6,503 nucleotides of DNA. It comes from Desulfoprunum sp. Its GTDB lineage: Bacteria > Desulfobacterota > Desulfobulbia > Desulfobulbales > Desulfocapsaceae. Numbering within the stretch: position 1 is the stretch's first letter; each line of letters starts with the position of its first letter. A program made the translations under genes and the position numbers. The stretch lies in NCBI GenBank assembly GCA_030696435.1, contig JAUYSF010000183.1, forward strand, positions 1-6,503, given 5' to 3'. Of this stretch, positions 1-6,172 are shown in pieces. The notes under the pieces were generated by a model. That model did no database searches, was not told where the DNA came from, and saw only the letters and a list, made by a program, of their open reading frames with translations.

Positions 1-1
1 C

Positions 2-112
2 AGTGACTGGTGTACCAACAAGCAGGCCTGGATGGTTGATATCATCGAGTGCTTTGCCGAACGATTAGATAAGGATGGGGCTGCCTCTGTCTGTGCCGTC
101 AGTGCGACGTGA
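2..112 (+). CDS. C-terminal end of an unidentified protein (partial)
   Basis: The frame is open from the first complete codon to a TGA at 110-112 and gives 36 residues. The start lies upstream of the window. The tail reads like a real protein: a tryptophan-rich beginning (DWCTNKQAW), then an amphipathic helix-like stretch (MVDIIECFAERLDKDG) and a short small-residue end containing a cysteine. I do not recognise the family and assign no function. The opposite strand is also open here (156 down to 1), but its product has low-complexity, antisense-like composition and no ribosome binding site, so the + strand reading is preferred. The stop is about 200 bp before the next large gene, and a weak terminator-like hairpin follows it, so this is probably a separate transcription unit. 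Confidence 0.5.
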   Translation, partial: SDWCTNKQAWMVDIIECFAERLDKDGAASVCAVSAT

Positions 113-136
113 CGCACTTTGATCCAATAAGCCTTT

Positions 137-166
137 CTCTGGCCAGACAGAGTCATGTTTTCTTTT
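137..166 (+). terminator. Possible weak terminator after the upstream gene
   Basis: CTCTG (137-141) pairs with CAGAG (148-152) around a six-base loop. A T-rich run (tgttttcttt, about 156-165) follows four bases later. The same spot contains a perfect 10-bp palindrome, TCTGGCCAGA (138-147). A five-pair stem is short for an intrinsic terminator, and the palindrome could instead be a protein-binding site. The position, 25 bases after the stop of the upstream gene, favours a terminator. Confidence 0.3.
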
Positions 167-189
167 GCTGCATCCTTGATTTTTGCTGA

Positions 190-197
190 AAGGAGGT
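190..197 (+). promoter_or_regulatory. Perfect Shine-Dalgarno sequence in the leader region
   Basis: AAGGAGGT is a full eight-base complement to the 3' end of 16S rRNA. It lies six bases before an ATG at 204. It is stronger than the site in front of any large gene in this window, yet it serves only a 16-codon frame. That makes it the main reason to take the short frame seriously. Confidence 0.6.
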
Positions 198-203
198 GCT
201 TAA

Positions 204-254
204 ATGAAGAGACGAGGCATCATTGTCAAGATAATCAACGATCTGATTCACTGA
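204..254 (+). CDS. Candidate 16-residue leader peptide or small protein
   Basis: The frame encodes MKRRGIIVKIINDLIH and ends in TGA at 252-254. It has an optimal ribosome binding site with six-base spacing. The peptide is basic at the start (KRR), followed by an isoleucine/valine-rich helix-like stretch. The stop is 57 bases before the start codon of the first binding-protein gene. Branched-chain residues (five Ile, one Val, one Leu out of 16) would be in keeping with a leader that senses branched-chain amino acid supply, but no clear competing hairpins were found, so attenuation is only an idea. It could also be a chance frame or the remnant of a lost gene start. I do not recognise a family. 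Confidence 0.35.
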   Translation: MKRRGIIVKIINDLIH

Positions 255-298
255 GGGCCTGCCTTTGCACCGCGCGATCCACGGGTAGTTTTCTCAGC

Positions 299-303
299 AG
301 GAG
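299..303 (+). promoter_or_regulatory. Ribosome binding site that decides the start of the first binding protein
   Basis: AGGAG lies eight bases before the ATG at 312. Later in-frame ATG codons at 327, 342, 378 and 393 have no comparable site. This supports the longest start even though the resulting signal region is unusually long. Confidence 0.55.
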
Positions 304-311
304 TTTGCGGC

Positions 312-1535
312 ATGACGGTTCAGAAGATGCGATTGCTGAAGATGTCCGGACTGTTTCAGGGAGCTGTGGCAGGTCTCATGCCCTGTACCGCTATGGCTTT
401 TTTCCAGAGAAGAACCACAACAATCGTGCTGACTATTGCTGTCCTGCTGTTAACTTTGGCGGAGACCGTGGTGGCTGCTCCCCCGATCCGCTTTGCCGCA
501 ATTTTTTCTCAGACCGGAATTGCGGCATCCCACAACGAACCCCTTCTTGCCATGACGGAGTTGGCGGTAGAAGATATTAATACCCATGGTGGTCTTCTGG
601 GGCGACCTGTTGAGCTGATCAAACTCGACAACGAGAGCAGCCCCATCGGTGCAACAATGGCGGCCCGCGAGGCTGTCAAAATGGATGTCGTTGCTGTTAT
701 CGGGGCGCACTGGAGTTCGCATTCGCTGGCCATGGCCCCGATTCTCCAATCGGCCGGTATTCCCATGATCAGCCCGGGTTCAACAAACCCGGAGGTGACG
801 TTGATCGGAGATTACATTTTTCGGGCCTGTTTCCTTGATTCTTTTCAAGGTAGGGCGATGGCCCGGTTTGCCCTGGACGATCTGAAGGCCCGTTCGGCCG
901 TGGTGATGCGCAATATCGATGAAGCCTACAGTATCATGCTGGCAGATTTTTTTTCTGACGCATTTCGAGAGAACGGTGGAACGATACGCGCGGATTTGGA
1001 ATACCGGGGTAATGCCATAAGCTTTACCGAGAGCATAGCAGAAATCCAAAAACTCGCACCTGACATCGTCTATCTCCCAGGCTATACGCGTGACAGCGGC
1101 TTGTTGATTAAGCAGGCAAAAAGCATGGGGTTGCACACGATTTTTCTAGGTGGGGATGCCTGGGATGAGATCGAAAAGTATGCAGGTGATGCCCTTGATG
1201 GGAGTTACCAGTCAGCGCCATGGCACCCCGACGTTCCTTTTCAACGAAGCAGAGATCTCCAGATACTTTATCAGAAAGAGTTCGGTGTACCGATCAGGAA
1301 TATGAGCGCACCGCTTGCCTACGATGCCGTCAATCTGCTCGCTGCGGCGATCAAAAAATGTGGATCGACCGATAGAAAAAAGATTCGCGATGCCTTGGCC
1401 TTAACCAGGGATTTTAAAGGAGCAACAGGCAATATCTCATTTGATCGAAACGGTGATCCGGAAAACAAGCAAGTTATCATTATCAAATTTCAGCAGAATG
1501 GCAGCCGCTCCTTTTACAAAACCATTTCACCATAA
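312..1535 (+). CDS. Periplasmic substrate-binding protein, branched-chain amino acid ABC type (first copy)
   Basis: This is a 407-residue periplasmic ligand-binding protein of the LivJ-like Peripla_BP_6 / type I binding-protein family. The mature part begins near residue 56 (APPIRFAAIFSQTG) with the usual first beta strand. Then come the helix LAVEDINTHGGLLGRPVEL, the DNES-P-G segment (106-113), the family hallmark IGAHWSSHSLAMAP (130-143), PMISPGST (151-158), the second-lobe motif LAYDAVNLLAAAI (335-347) and the closing GATGNISFDRNGDP (370-383). The signal region is odd: from Met1 there are two hydrophobic stretches (about 12-23 and 36-49). Starting at Met28 (393) would give a classical 28-residue signal peptide, but without a ribosome binding site. 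In this family the protein normally feeds a Liv-type importer, yet no permease or ATPase gene is adjacent. The next gene is a paralogue and the one after it a sensor kinase, so a sensing role is inferred. The ligand is unknown. Confidence 0.9.
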   Translation: MTVQKMRLLKMSGLFQGAVAGLMPCTAMAFFQRRTTTIVLTIAVLLLTLAETVVAAPPIRFAAIFSQTGIAASHNEPLLAMTELAVEDINTHGGLLGRPVELIKLDNESSPIGATMAAREAVKMDVVAVIGAHWSSHSLAMAPILQSAGIPMISPGSTNPEVTLIGDYIFRACFLDSFQGRAMARFALDDLKARSAVVMRNIDEAYSIMLADFFSDAFRENGGTIRADLEYRGNAISFTESIAEIQKLAPDIVYLPGYTRDSGLLIKQAKSMGLHTIFLGGDAWDEIEKYAGDALDGSYQSAPWHPDVPFQRSRDLQILYQKEFGVPIRNMSAPLAYDAVNLLAAAIKKCGSTDRKKIRDALALTRDFKGATGNISFDRNGDPENKQVIIIKFQQNGSRSFYKTISP

Positions 1536-1572
1536 CACGTGCCGGATACCGACTGCTCGGCTGGAATATCTG

Positions 1573-1580
1573 AGGAGGAG
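1573..1580 (+). promoter_or_regulatory. Ribosome binding site that fixes the start of the second binding protein
   Basis: AGGAGGAG ends six bases before the ATG at 1587, and its AGGAGG core (1573-1578) lies eight bases before it. The site lies inside the longer reading frame that opens with a GTG at 1539, and it argues for initiation at 1587. The 1587 start also puts a clean signal peptide at the N-terminus. Confidence 0.7.
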
Positions 1581-1586
1581 AGCTGT

Positions 1587-2717
1587 ATGTCATGGCTGTT
1601 GAGGGTCTTTCTGCTGGTTGCTGTTGTTTCTGTCATAGGTTGGAGTGCAGAGAGCAGGGCCGGCACAGAAGGGGCGATAAAAATTGCCGGTATTTTTTCG
1701 CTCTCAGGTCAGGCTGAGGCCCCTAATCGTTCAGTCGTCATGGGCGTTCAGATTGCGGTTAACGAAATCAATGCGAGTGGCGGAATCCTCGGACGCCGGT
1801 TGGAGCTTGTTCTTATTGACAATGAAAGCACGCCGATCGGCTCGATGGTTGCAGCGCAAAAGGCGGTTGCCGACAAGGTGGTGGCCATAATTGGGGCCTC
1901 CTGGAGTTCGCATTCATTAGCTATTGCGCCTGTGGCGCAGGAAAATCATATTCCGATGATTTCACCATTTTCAAGTATTCCAAAACTGACGGCAATCGGC
2001 AATTTTATTTTCCGGGTCTGTTACACCGATGATTTTCAGGGGGAAATGCTGGCAAAGTATGCTTTTAATGATCTCAAGGCTCGCCACTCCGTCATTTTTG
2101 TTGATCTCACCAGTGATTACAGTATGGAACTGGCGCGATATTTCAGAAAACAATTTCAGGCCCTTGGAGGCACTGTCGAGAGGGAGATTGAGTATAAGTC
2201 TAACCAGATTAACTATGACCTGCAAATTGCTCGGGCGGCAGCGGCAAGAGGCGATGTCATCGTCTTGACAGGGTATGACGAATCCGGCTTTATTGCTGCA
2301 AAACTACAGCAAGCCGGAATCAAGGCAAAATTGCTCGGAGGGGATGGCTGGGGCGAGGGTGATTTCTATTCCTTAGGTGGAAATCGATTACACTCAGCGT
2401 ATTTTTTGACCCATTGGACCAAGGAGTCGGAAAATCCTTTCTCTCAGCGCTTTGTGGCGAAATATGGCAAGCGCGAAGGTCTCGCTGCCGGGACAGCATT
2501 GGGCTATGACGCTGTGAATGTCCTGGCAGAGGCTATCAGGCAGGCCGGCAGCAGCGACAGAGATGATATTCGCCAGGCCTTGGCGAAGGGCGTTTATAGC
2601 AAAGGGGTTACAGGCAGCATCATCTTTGATGCCCAAGGTGATCCGGTTAAGAATATCTTGGTCGTCGAGATCCGGGATGGTGTGCCATTCTATCTGAAAA
2701 CTTTGTACCCGCATTGA
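1587..2717 (+). CDS. Periplasmic substrate-binding protein, branched-chain amino acid ABC type (second copy)
   Basis: This 376-residue paralogue of the preceding protein has a clear secretion signal: MSWLLR, a hydrophobic core to about residue 19, and a likely cleavage after SRA (residue 25). The mature domain starts with IKIAGIFSLSG. It continues with NEINASGGILGRRLEL, IDNESTPIG (77-85), IIGASWSSHSLAIAP (101-115), PMISPFSS (123-130), LGYDAVNVLAEAI (305-317) and GVTGSIIFDAQGDP (340-353). This is the same order as the first copy and the Peripla_BP_6 family. The region shared most tightly with the first copy is around WSSHSLA. The central and second-lobe segments differ more, so the two may bind different ligands. 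A GTG at 1539 would add 16 residues (rich in D, E, S and C) before the signal peptide, which is unlikely. The stop is only 19 bases before the kinase start, pointing to one operon. Direct transport is possible only if permease and ATPase genes exist elsewhere. Confidence 0.92.
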   Translation: MSWLLRVFLLVAVVSVIGWSAESRAGTEGAIKIAGIFSLSGQAEAPNRSVVMGVQIAVNEINASGGILGRRLELVLIDNESTPIGSMVAAQKAVADKVVAIIGASWSSHSLAIAPVAQENHIPMISPFSSIPKLTAIGNFIFRVCYTDDFQGEMLAKYAFNDLKARHSVIFVDLTSDYSMELARYFRKQFQALGGTVEREIEYKSNQINYDLQIARAAAARGDVIVLTGYDESGFIAAKLQQAGIKAKLLGGDGWGEGDFYSLGGNRLHSAYFLTHWTKESENPFSQRFVAKYGKREGLAAGTALGYDAVNVLAEAIRQAGSSDRDDIRQALAKGVYSKGVTGSIIFDAQGDPVKNILVVEIRDGVPFYLKTLYPH

Positions 2718-2721
2718 TGCC

Positions 2722-2728
2722 GGGGAGG
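2722..2728 (+). promoter_or_regulatory. Ribosome binding site of the hybrid kinase
   Basis: GGGGAGG lies eight bases before the ATG at 2737, within the 19-base gap after the stop of the second binding protein. The tight spacing suggests translation in sequence from one message. Confidence 0.6.
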
Positions 2729-2736
2729 GCTGTCGG

Positions 2737-5352
2737 ATGAGAATACGCAGTCTGCCCTTTAAGATAAATACGGCAATTCTGGTTACAGCCACGGTCATTG
2801 CCCTGGTTTTCCTGGCGATCCTTTATCCTGTTGAAAAGAAAAGATATGCCAACGAAATTGATCGGATTTTTCTACTTCTCGATACGATTTACAAACAAAA
2901 GCTGAATGATCTCGCCAATGAAATATTTGCCAATCAACAACGTGCCCTGCAGGCGACACTGGCAGAAATCAAGGGTATCCGGGAAGAAATAATCAATGTC
3001 TGTCTATACAAAGAGGATGGCCAAAAATATCTCTGCTATGACAGCACAGGCGGCGCTACACTTGAACAGAAGGATTTCGCCGGGTTCGGTAAAGAACCCG
3101 TGTTCAAAAAGGGCACTGCTCATGGCCTTCCTCTGGGAACGTATATCAGCAGCATTGAGGTGATTGGTAATACTGTTGGCTATATCGCCATCTATTACAA
3201 TCTGTCCGGGATAGAAAAAGAAGGTCGGAATCTGTTGTATGTCTTCTTTTTTCTGCTTCTTGCGACAACGCTCATTATGGCCCTGCTTCAGAACATGTTC
3301 CTGTTTCAGGCCATAATCAAACCGGTTTCTATTTTGCGCAAAGCCATGCGCAGGGTCGAGGAGGGACACCTTGGCGAGACTGTCAGGTTACCTTGGAGCG
3401 ATGAGATTGGTGAAGTGGGCATGGCCTTTAACGATATGTCTCAGCAGTTGTTGAAAAATAAACAGGATATCCAAAAGGCCGAGAAAAAATATCGGGATAT
3501 TTTCGAACAATCGATTGAAGGCATCTTTCAGAGTATGCCCGACCACAGCAAATTCATCACTGTCAATCCCTCGCTCGCGCATCTCCTGGGGTTCGAGACA
3601 CCCCAAGAGATGCTTGTTTCAATTACCGACATCAAAAGCCAGCTTTTTCTCTCTCCTACGGATTGGGATCACTTTCAGCAGGATCTCGATACCGTCGGCC
3701 GGAATGTCGGGTTTGAAACTCAGCTCTCAAGGAAGAACGCCAATGCCATATGGGTATCCATTTCAGCCCGTCAGGTAATTGATGCTGACGGACTGCATGT
3801 GTACAATGAGGGTTCTATTGTAGATATCACCGAACGTCGGCAAAAAGAACAGGCAGAACGGGAAAAGGAGACAGCGGAGGCTGCAAATAAAGCAAAAAGC
3901 GAATTTCTGGCGAAAATGAGCCATGAAATCCGAACCCCCCTCAATGCCATTTTGGGGTTTGCCGAAATCCTTGAAGCAAGTCTGGAGGATCAGCAGAGAA
4001 AAAGCTACGCCCAGATAATTAAAACCGGTGGCAATAATCTGCTGCGACTGATCAACGACATCCTCGATCTCTCAAAAATTGAAGCCGGAAAGATGGAGAT
4101 AATTCCCGTGGAGGTGGATATTCGCATGCTTGTTCAGCAGATGACCGAGGTTTTTTCGGTTATTGTGCAGCAAAAAGATATAGAAATGCGTACCCTGGTG
4201 GAGCCGAATGTGCCTCGTTGTCTGTTGCTGGATATTGTCAGGGTTCGACAGATTCTTTTTAATCTTATCGGCAATGCCGTGAAATTCACCATTCAAGGCC
4301 TTGTTGAGATCCGTATCTCGGCTACGGAATGTTCTTTTCCCGAAAAAGTTGATCTCTCGATGCGGATAATCGATACCGGTATCGGTATTGCACCTGAGGC
4401 AAGCAGGATAATCTTTGAATCATTCAACCAGCAACACAGCAGCAGTCGACCAATTGTCGAAGGAACTGGCCTGGGGCTGATCATTTCGAAGAATCTGGCA
4501 GAGGCCATGGGGGGAGAAATTTGTCTTAAGAGTCAACCCGGCCAGGGGAGCGTGTTTACAGTGCACATTCCCGGAGTAATGTCTGTGCCTGTGTCAGATG
4601 CAGGAAACAATGAGAATTATCTGGAAAACAGAATCCGGCATTTTTCATTCAGGCCTTCGACTGTTTTGATTGCGGATGACCTTGAGATCAACCGGAAATT
4701 ACTCAAGGCGGCATTCGTTGACAGTCCGGTCCGGGTTATTGAGGCTCAGGATGGTCGTATGGCCGTCACGTTGGCAGCAGAACACACGCCGGAGATCATC
4801 CTCATGGATATCAGAATGCCCGGCATGAATGGTCATGAGGCATACCGGGAAATTCGAAAAAATCCCGCCTTGAGGGCAACATCGATTATTGCCCTGACGG
4901 CCTCTGGTATGAAAGAGGATATTGAACTGATACACCGTACCGGCTTTGATGATTATCTCATACGGCCTTTCAATATTATTGATTTGAAAGAAAAAATCTC
5001 AAAGTACCTTGATGGTGAGTTGAAGCCGGAGAAAGACCACGGGCGACTGAGTGGGAATGCAGCGATATTGCCAGGGCCTTCCTATCTCGACGATTGGCTC
5101 TGTCCTGCTGAATTAGCCGATCACTTGGCAGAAATAAAAACGAACCAGTGGCGAAAGATCCGGCGAAATCAGCGATTATCTGATATAAGAGCATTTTCAG
5201 AAAATATACAAAGAATCGGAATCGATAATGCGTTGGAGGTCTTGGCAGAATACGGACGGATTCTGACTGTCTTTGCCGATACCCTTGATATTGATAATAT
5301 TCAAAAAACTCTCGATGATTTTCCGAAGGTTCTTGCTCATATCCAACGTTGA
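2737..5352 (+). CDS. Membrane-bound hybrid sensor histidine kinase (periplasmic sensor-HAMP-PAS-HisKA-HATPase-REC)
   Basis: This 871-residue inner-membrane protein passes a periplasmic signal to phosphotransfer. Transmembrane segments lie at about 11-31 and 166-190. Between them is a periplasmic domain of about 135 residues ending in GNTVGYIAIYYNLSGI, which resembles a Cache-like fold (fold inferred). Next come HAMP (about 190-242, with Pro196 and DEIG at 222-225) and PAS with its C-terminal part (about 250-367, ending VDITERRQ). HisKA carries KMSHEIRTP with His396 as the phosphorylation site. The ATPase domain has N513 in the N box, DTGIG (546-550) and GTGLGL (576-581). The receiver domain (about 642-758) has acidic Asp647/Asp648, phospho-acceptor Asp691 and Thr721, but Arg743 replaces the usual conserved lysine. 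Residues 785-871 form a predicted helical tail without an HPt-type histidine motif. The gene directly follows the two binding-protein genes, so they may present its ligand. Family and architecture are secure; the signal is unknown. Confidence 0.96.
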   Translation: MRIRSLPFKINTAILVTATVIALVFLAILYPVEKKRYANEIDRIFLLLDTIYKQKLNDLANEIFANQQRALQATLAEIKGIREEIINVCLYKEDGQKYLCYDSTGGATLEQKDFAGFGKEPVFKKGTAHGLPLGTYISSIEVIGNTVGYIAIYYNLSGIEKEGRNLLYVFFFLLLATTLIMALLQNMFLFQAIIKPVSILRKAMRRVEEGHLGETVRLPWSDEIGEVGMAFNDMSQQLLKNKQDIQKAEKKYRDIFEQSIEGIFQSMPDHSKFITVNPSLAHLLGFETPQEMLVSITDIKSQLFLSPTDWDHFQQDLDTVGRNVGFETQLSRKNANAIWVSISARQVIDADGLHVYNEGSIVDITERRQKEQAEREKETAEAANKAKSEFLAKMSHEIRTPLNAILGFAEILEASLEDQQRKSYAQIIKTGGNNLLRLINDILDLSKIEAGKMEIIPVEVDIRMLVQQMTEVFSVIVQQKDIEMRTLVEPNVPRCLLLDIVRVRQILFNLIGNAVKFTIQGLVEIRISATECSFPEKVDLSMRIIDTGIGIAPEASRIIFESFNQQHSSSRPIVEGTGLGLIISKNLAEAMGGEICLKSQPGQGSVFTVHIPGVMSVPVSDAGNNENYLENRIRHFSFRPSTVLIADDLEINRKLLKAAFVDSPVRVIEAQDGRMAVTLAAEHTPEIILMDIRMPGMNGHEAYREIRKNPALRATSIIALTASGMKEDIELIHRTGFDDYLIRPFNIIDLKEKISKYLDGELKPEKDHGRLSGNAAILPGPSYLDDWLCPAELADHLAEIKTNQWRKIRRNQRLSDIRAFSENIQRIGIDNALEVLAEYGRILTVFADTLDIDNIQKTLDDFPKVLAHIQR

Positions 5353-5397
5353 TTGTCATGTCGATAGCATTTTCTAAGTGCGGGTGGGATACCATCT

Positions 5398-6042
5398 ATG
5401 AAAGCAAACATCTTGATTGTTGATGATATAAGCAGAAATATCCAAGTACTTGCAAATATTCTGGAACGATCCGGCTATGCAGTGTCCTTTGCTTTATCCG
5501 GGCAGCAGGCTGTCGAAATTGTGCAAAATAATGGCTTCGATCTTATCTTACTGGACGTGATGATGCCGGTGTTGAACGGCTACGAAACCTGTTTGCGGAT
5601 AAAGGAGATCCGGGGAAGGGAAAACATTCCAATTATCTTTCTTACCGCAAGAGGGGAGCAGGAGGATATCAACAAAGGATTCGAGGTAGGTGCCGTTGAC
5701 TATCTCACTAAACCGTTCAATACGCCTGAGCTCCTGGCTAGGGTCGATACCCATGTGCAGCTGAAAAAAACACGCGATCTTCTTGAGGAGCGTAATTGTG
5801 AATTGACAGTTAAAAATGTAGAGTTAAGGGAGCTGAACAGCGAACTTCAGGCGATGCTGGAAAAAGTCGAGGTCCTGGAAGGAATTTTACCTATCTGTTC
5901 GTTCTGCAAGAAGATCCGCGATGATCAGGGATATTGGAGCCAGGTCGAAACCTATATTTCAGAACACTCGAAGGCGTTATTCAGTCATAGCCTCTGCCCG
6001 GAATGCGCCAGAAACCATTATCCCGACATCTTCGAGGAGTAG
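5398..6042 (+). CDS. Response regulator: receiver domain, coiled coil and double-CxxC C-terminal module
   Basis: This 214-residue cytoplasmic protein begins with a complete receiver domain (about 3-120): Asp9/Asp10, phospho-acceptor Asp53 in LLDVMMP, Thr83 and Lys105 in DYLTKPF, all canonical. Residues about 120-160 are a charged, leucine-spaced helix (LKKTRDLLEERNCEL...LEKVEVLEG) likely to form a coiled coil and dimerise. The last 53 residues hold ICSFCKKIRDD, then GYWSQVETYI, SEHS, FSH and LCPECARNHYPD. Cys167/Cys170 and Cys200/Cys203 make a CxxC-x29-CxxC pattern that could bind zinc or another metal. I recall similar tails on deltaproteobacterial regulators and kinases, but not an established function. 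There is no DNA-binding, GGDEF, EAL or HD-GYP domain. The ribosome site (GGGA, 5386-5389) is weak. The gene starts 45 bases after the kinase, so the two are likely partners. Confidence 0.93.
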   Translation: MKANILIVDDISRNIQVLANILERSGYAVSFALSGQQAVEIVQNNGFDLILLDVMMPVLNGYETCLRIKEIRGRENIPIIFLTARGEQEDINKGFEVGAVDYLTKPFNTPELLARVDTHVQLKKTRDLLEERNCELTVKNVELRELNSELQAMLEKVEVLEGILPICSFCKKIRDDQGYWSQVETYISEHSKALFSHSLCPECARNHYPDIFEE

Positions 6043-6071
6043 TTGCCTCCGTTTTTCGATGGCAACTACTC
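6037..6071 (+). terminator. Hairpin at the end of the signalling operon, probable terminator
   Basis: GAGTAGTTGCC (6037-6047) pairs perfectly over 11 bases with GGCAACTACTC (6061-6071) around a 13-base loop. The left arm contains the regulator's TAG stop codon (6040-6042). The tract that follows (tgtattcttgatt) is T-rich but interrupted, which is weaker than a classical intrinsic terminator. Its place between the signalling genes and an unrelated RNA-modification gene supports a transcription end. It could instead stabilise the 3' end of the message. Confidence 0.55.
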
Positions 6072-6172
6072 TGTATTCTTGATTGCCTCCGCAATTTTAC
6101 TCTTCTTAATTTCATCACTTGAACATGTTTTTCAGTGTCATTGTTCAGATGACGAATTGGTACATAAACTTC

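Noticed and set aside
1..156. Minus-strand open frame from an ATG at 156 running out of the window
   Set aside because: No ribosome site, and its composition is typical of an antisense shadow. The + strand frame ending at 112 reads more like protein.
375..389. Possible lipobox (LMPC) in the first binding protein, suggesting a lipoprotein
   Set aside because: Proline directly before the cysteine does not fit the lipobox, and a standard cleavable signal follows further on.
155..580. Long + strand frame overlapping the start of the first binding protein
   Set aside because: Its translation is rich in Arg, Cys and Ser with no recognisable domain, and it overlaps a well-supported family protein in another frame.
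1539..1586. GTG start that would lengthen the second binding protein by 16 residues
   Set aside because: The added residues precede a complete signal peptide and have no ribosome site, whereas AGGAGGAG sits just before the ATG at 1587.
4976..5395. 139-codon minus-strand frame opposite the 3' end of the kinase
   Set aside because: It has no recognisable domain or supporting start signals and lies wholly opposite coding sequence with a clear family assignment at its 5' side.
6119..6166. Promoter for the pseudouridine synthase gene (TTGAAC followed by TACATA-like bases)
   Set aside because: The spacing and the match to -35/-10 elements are poor, so no promoter can be supported.
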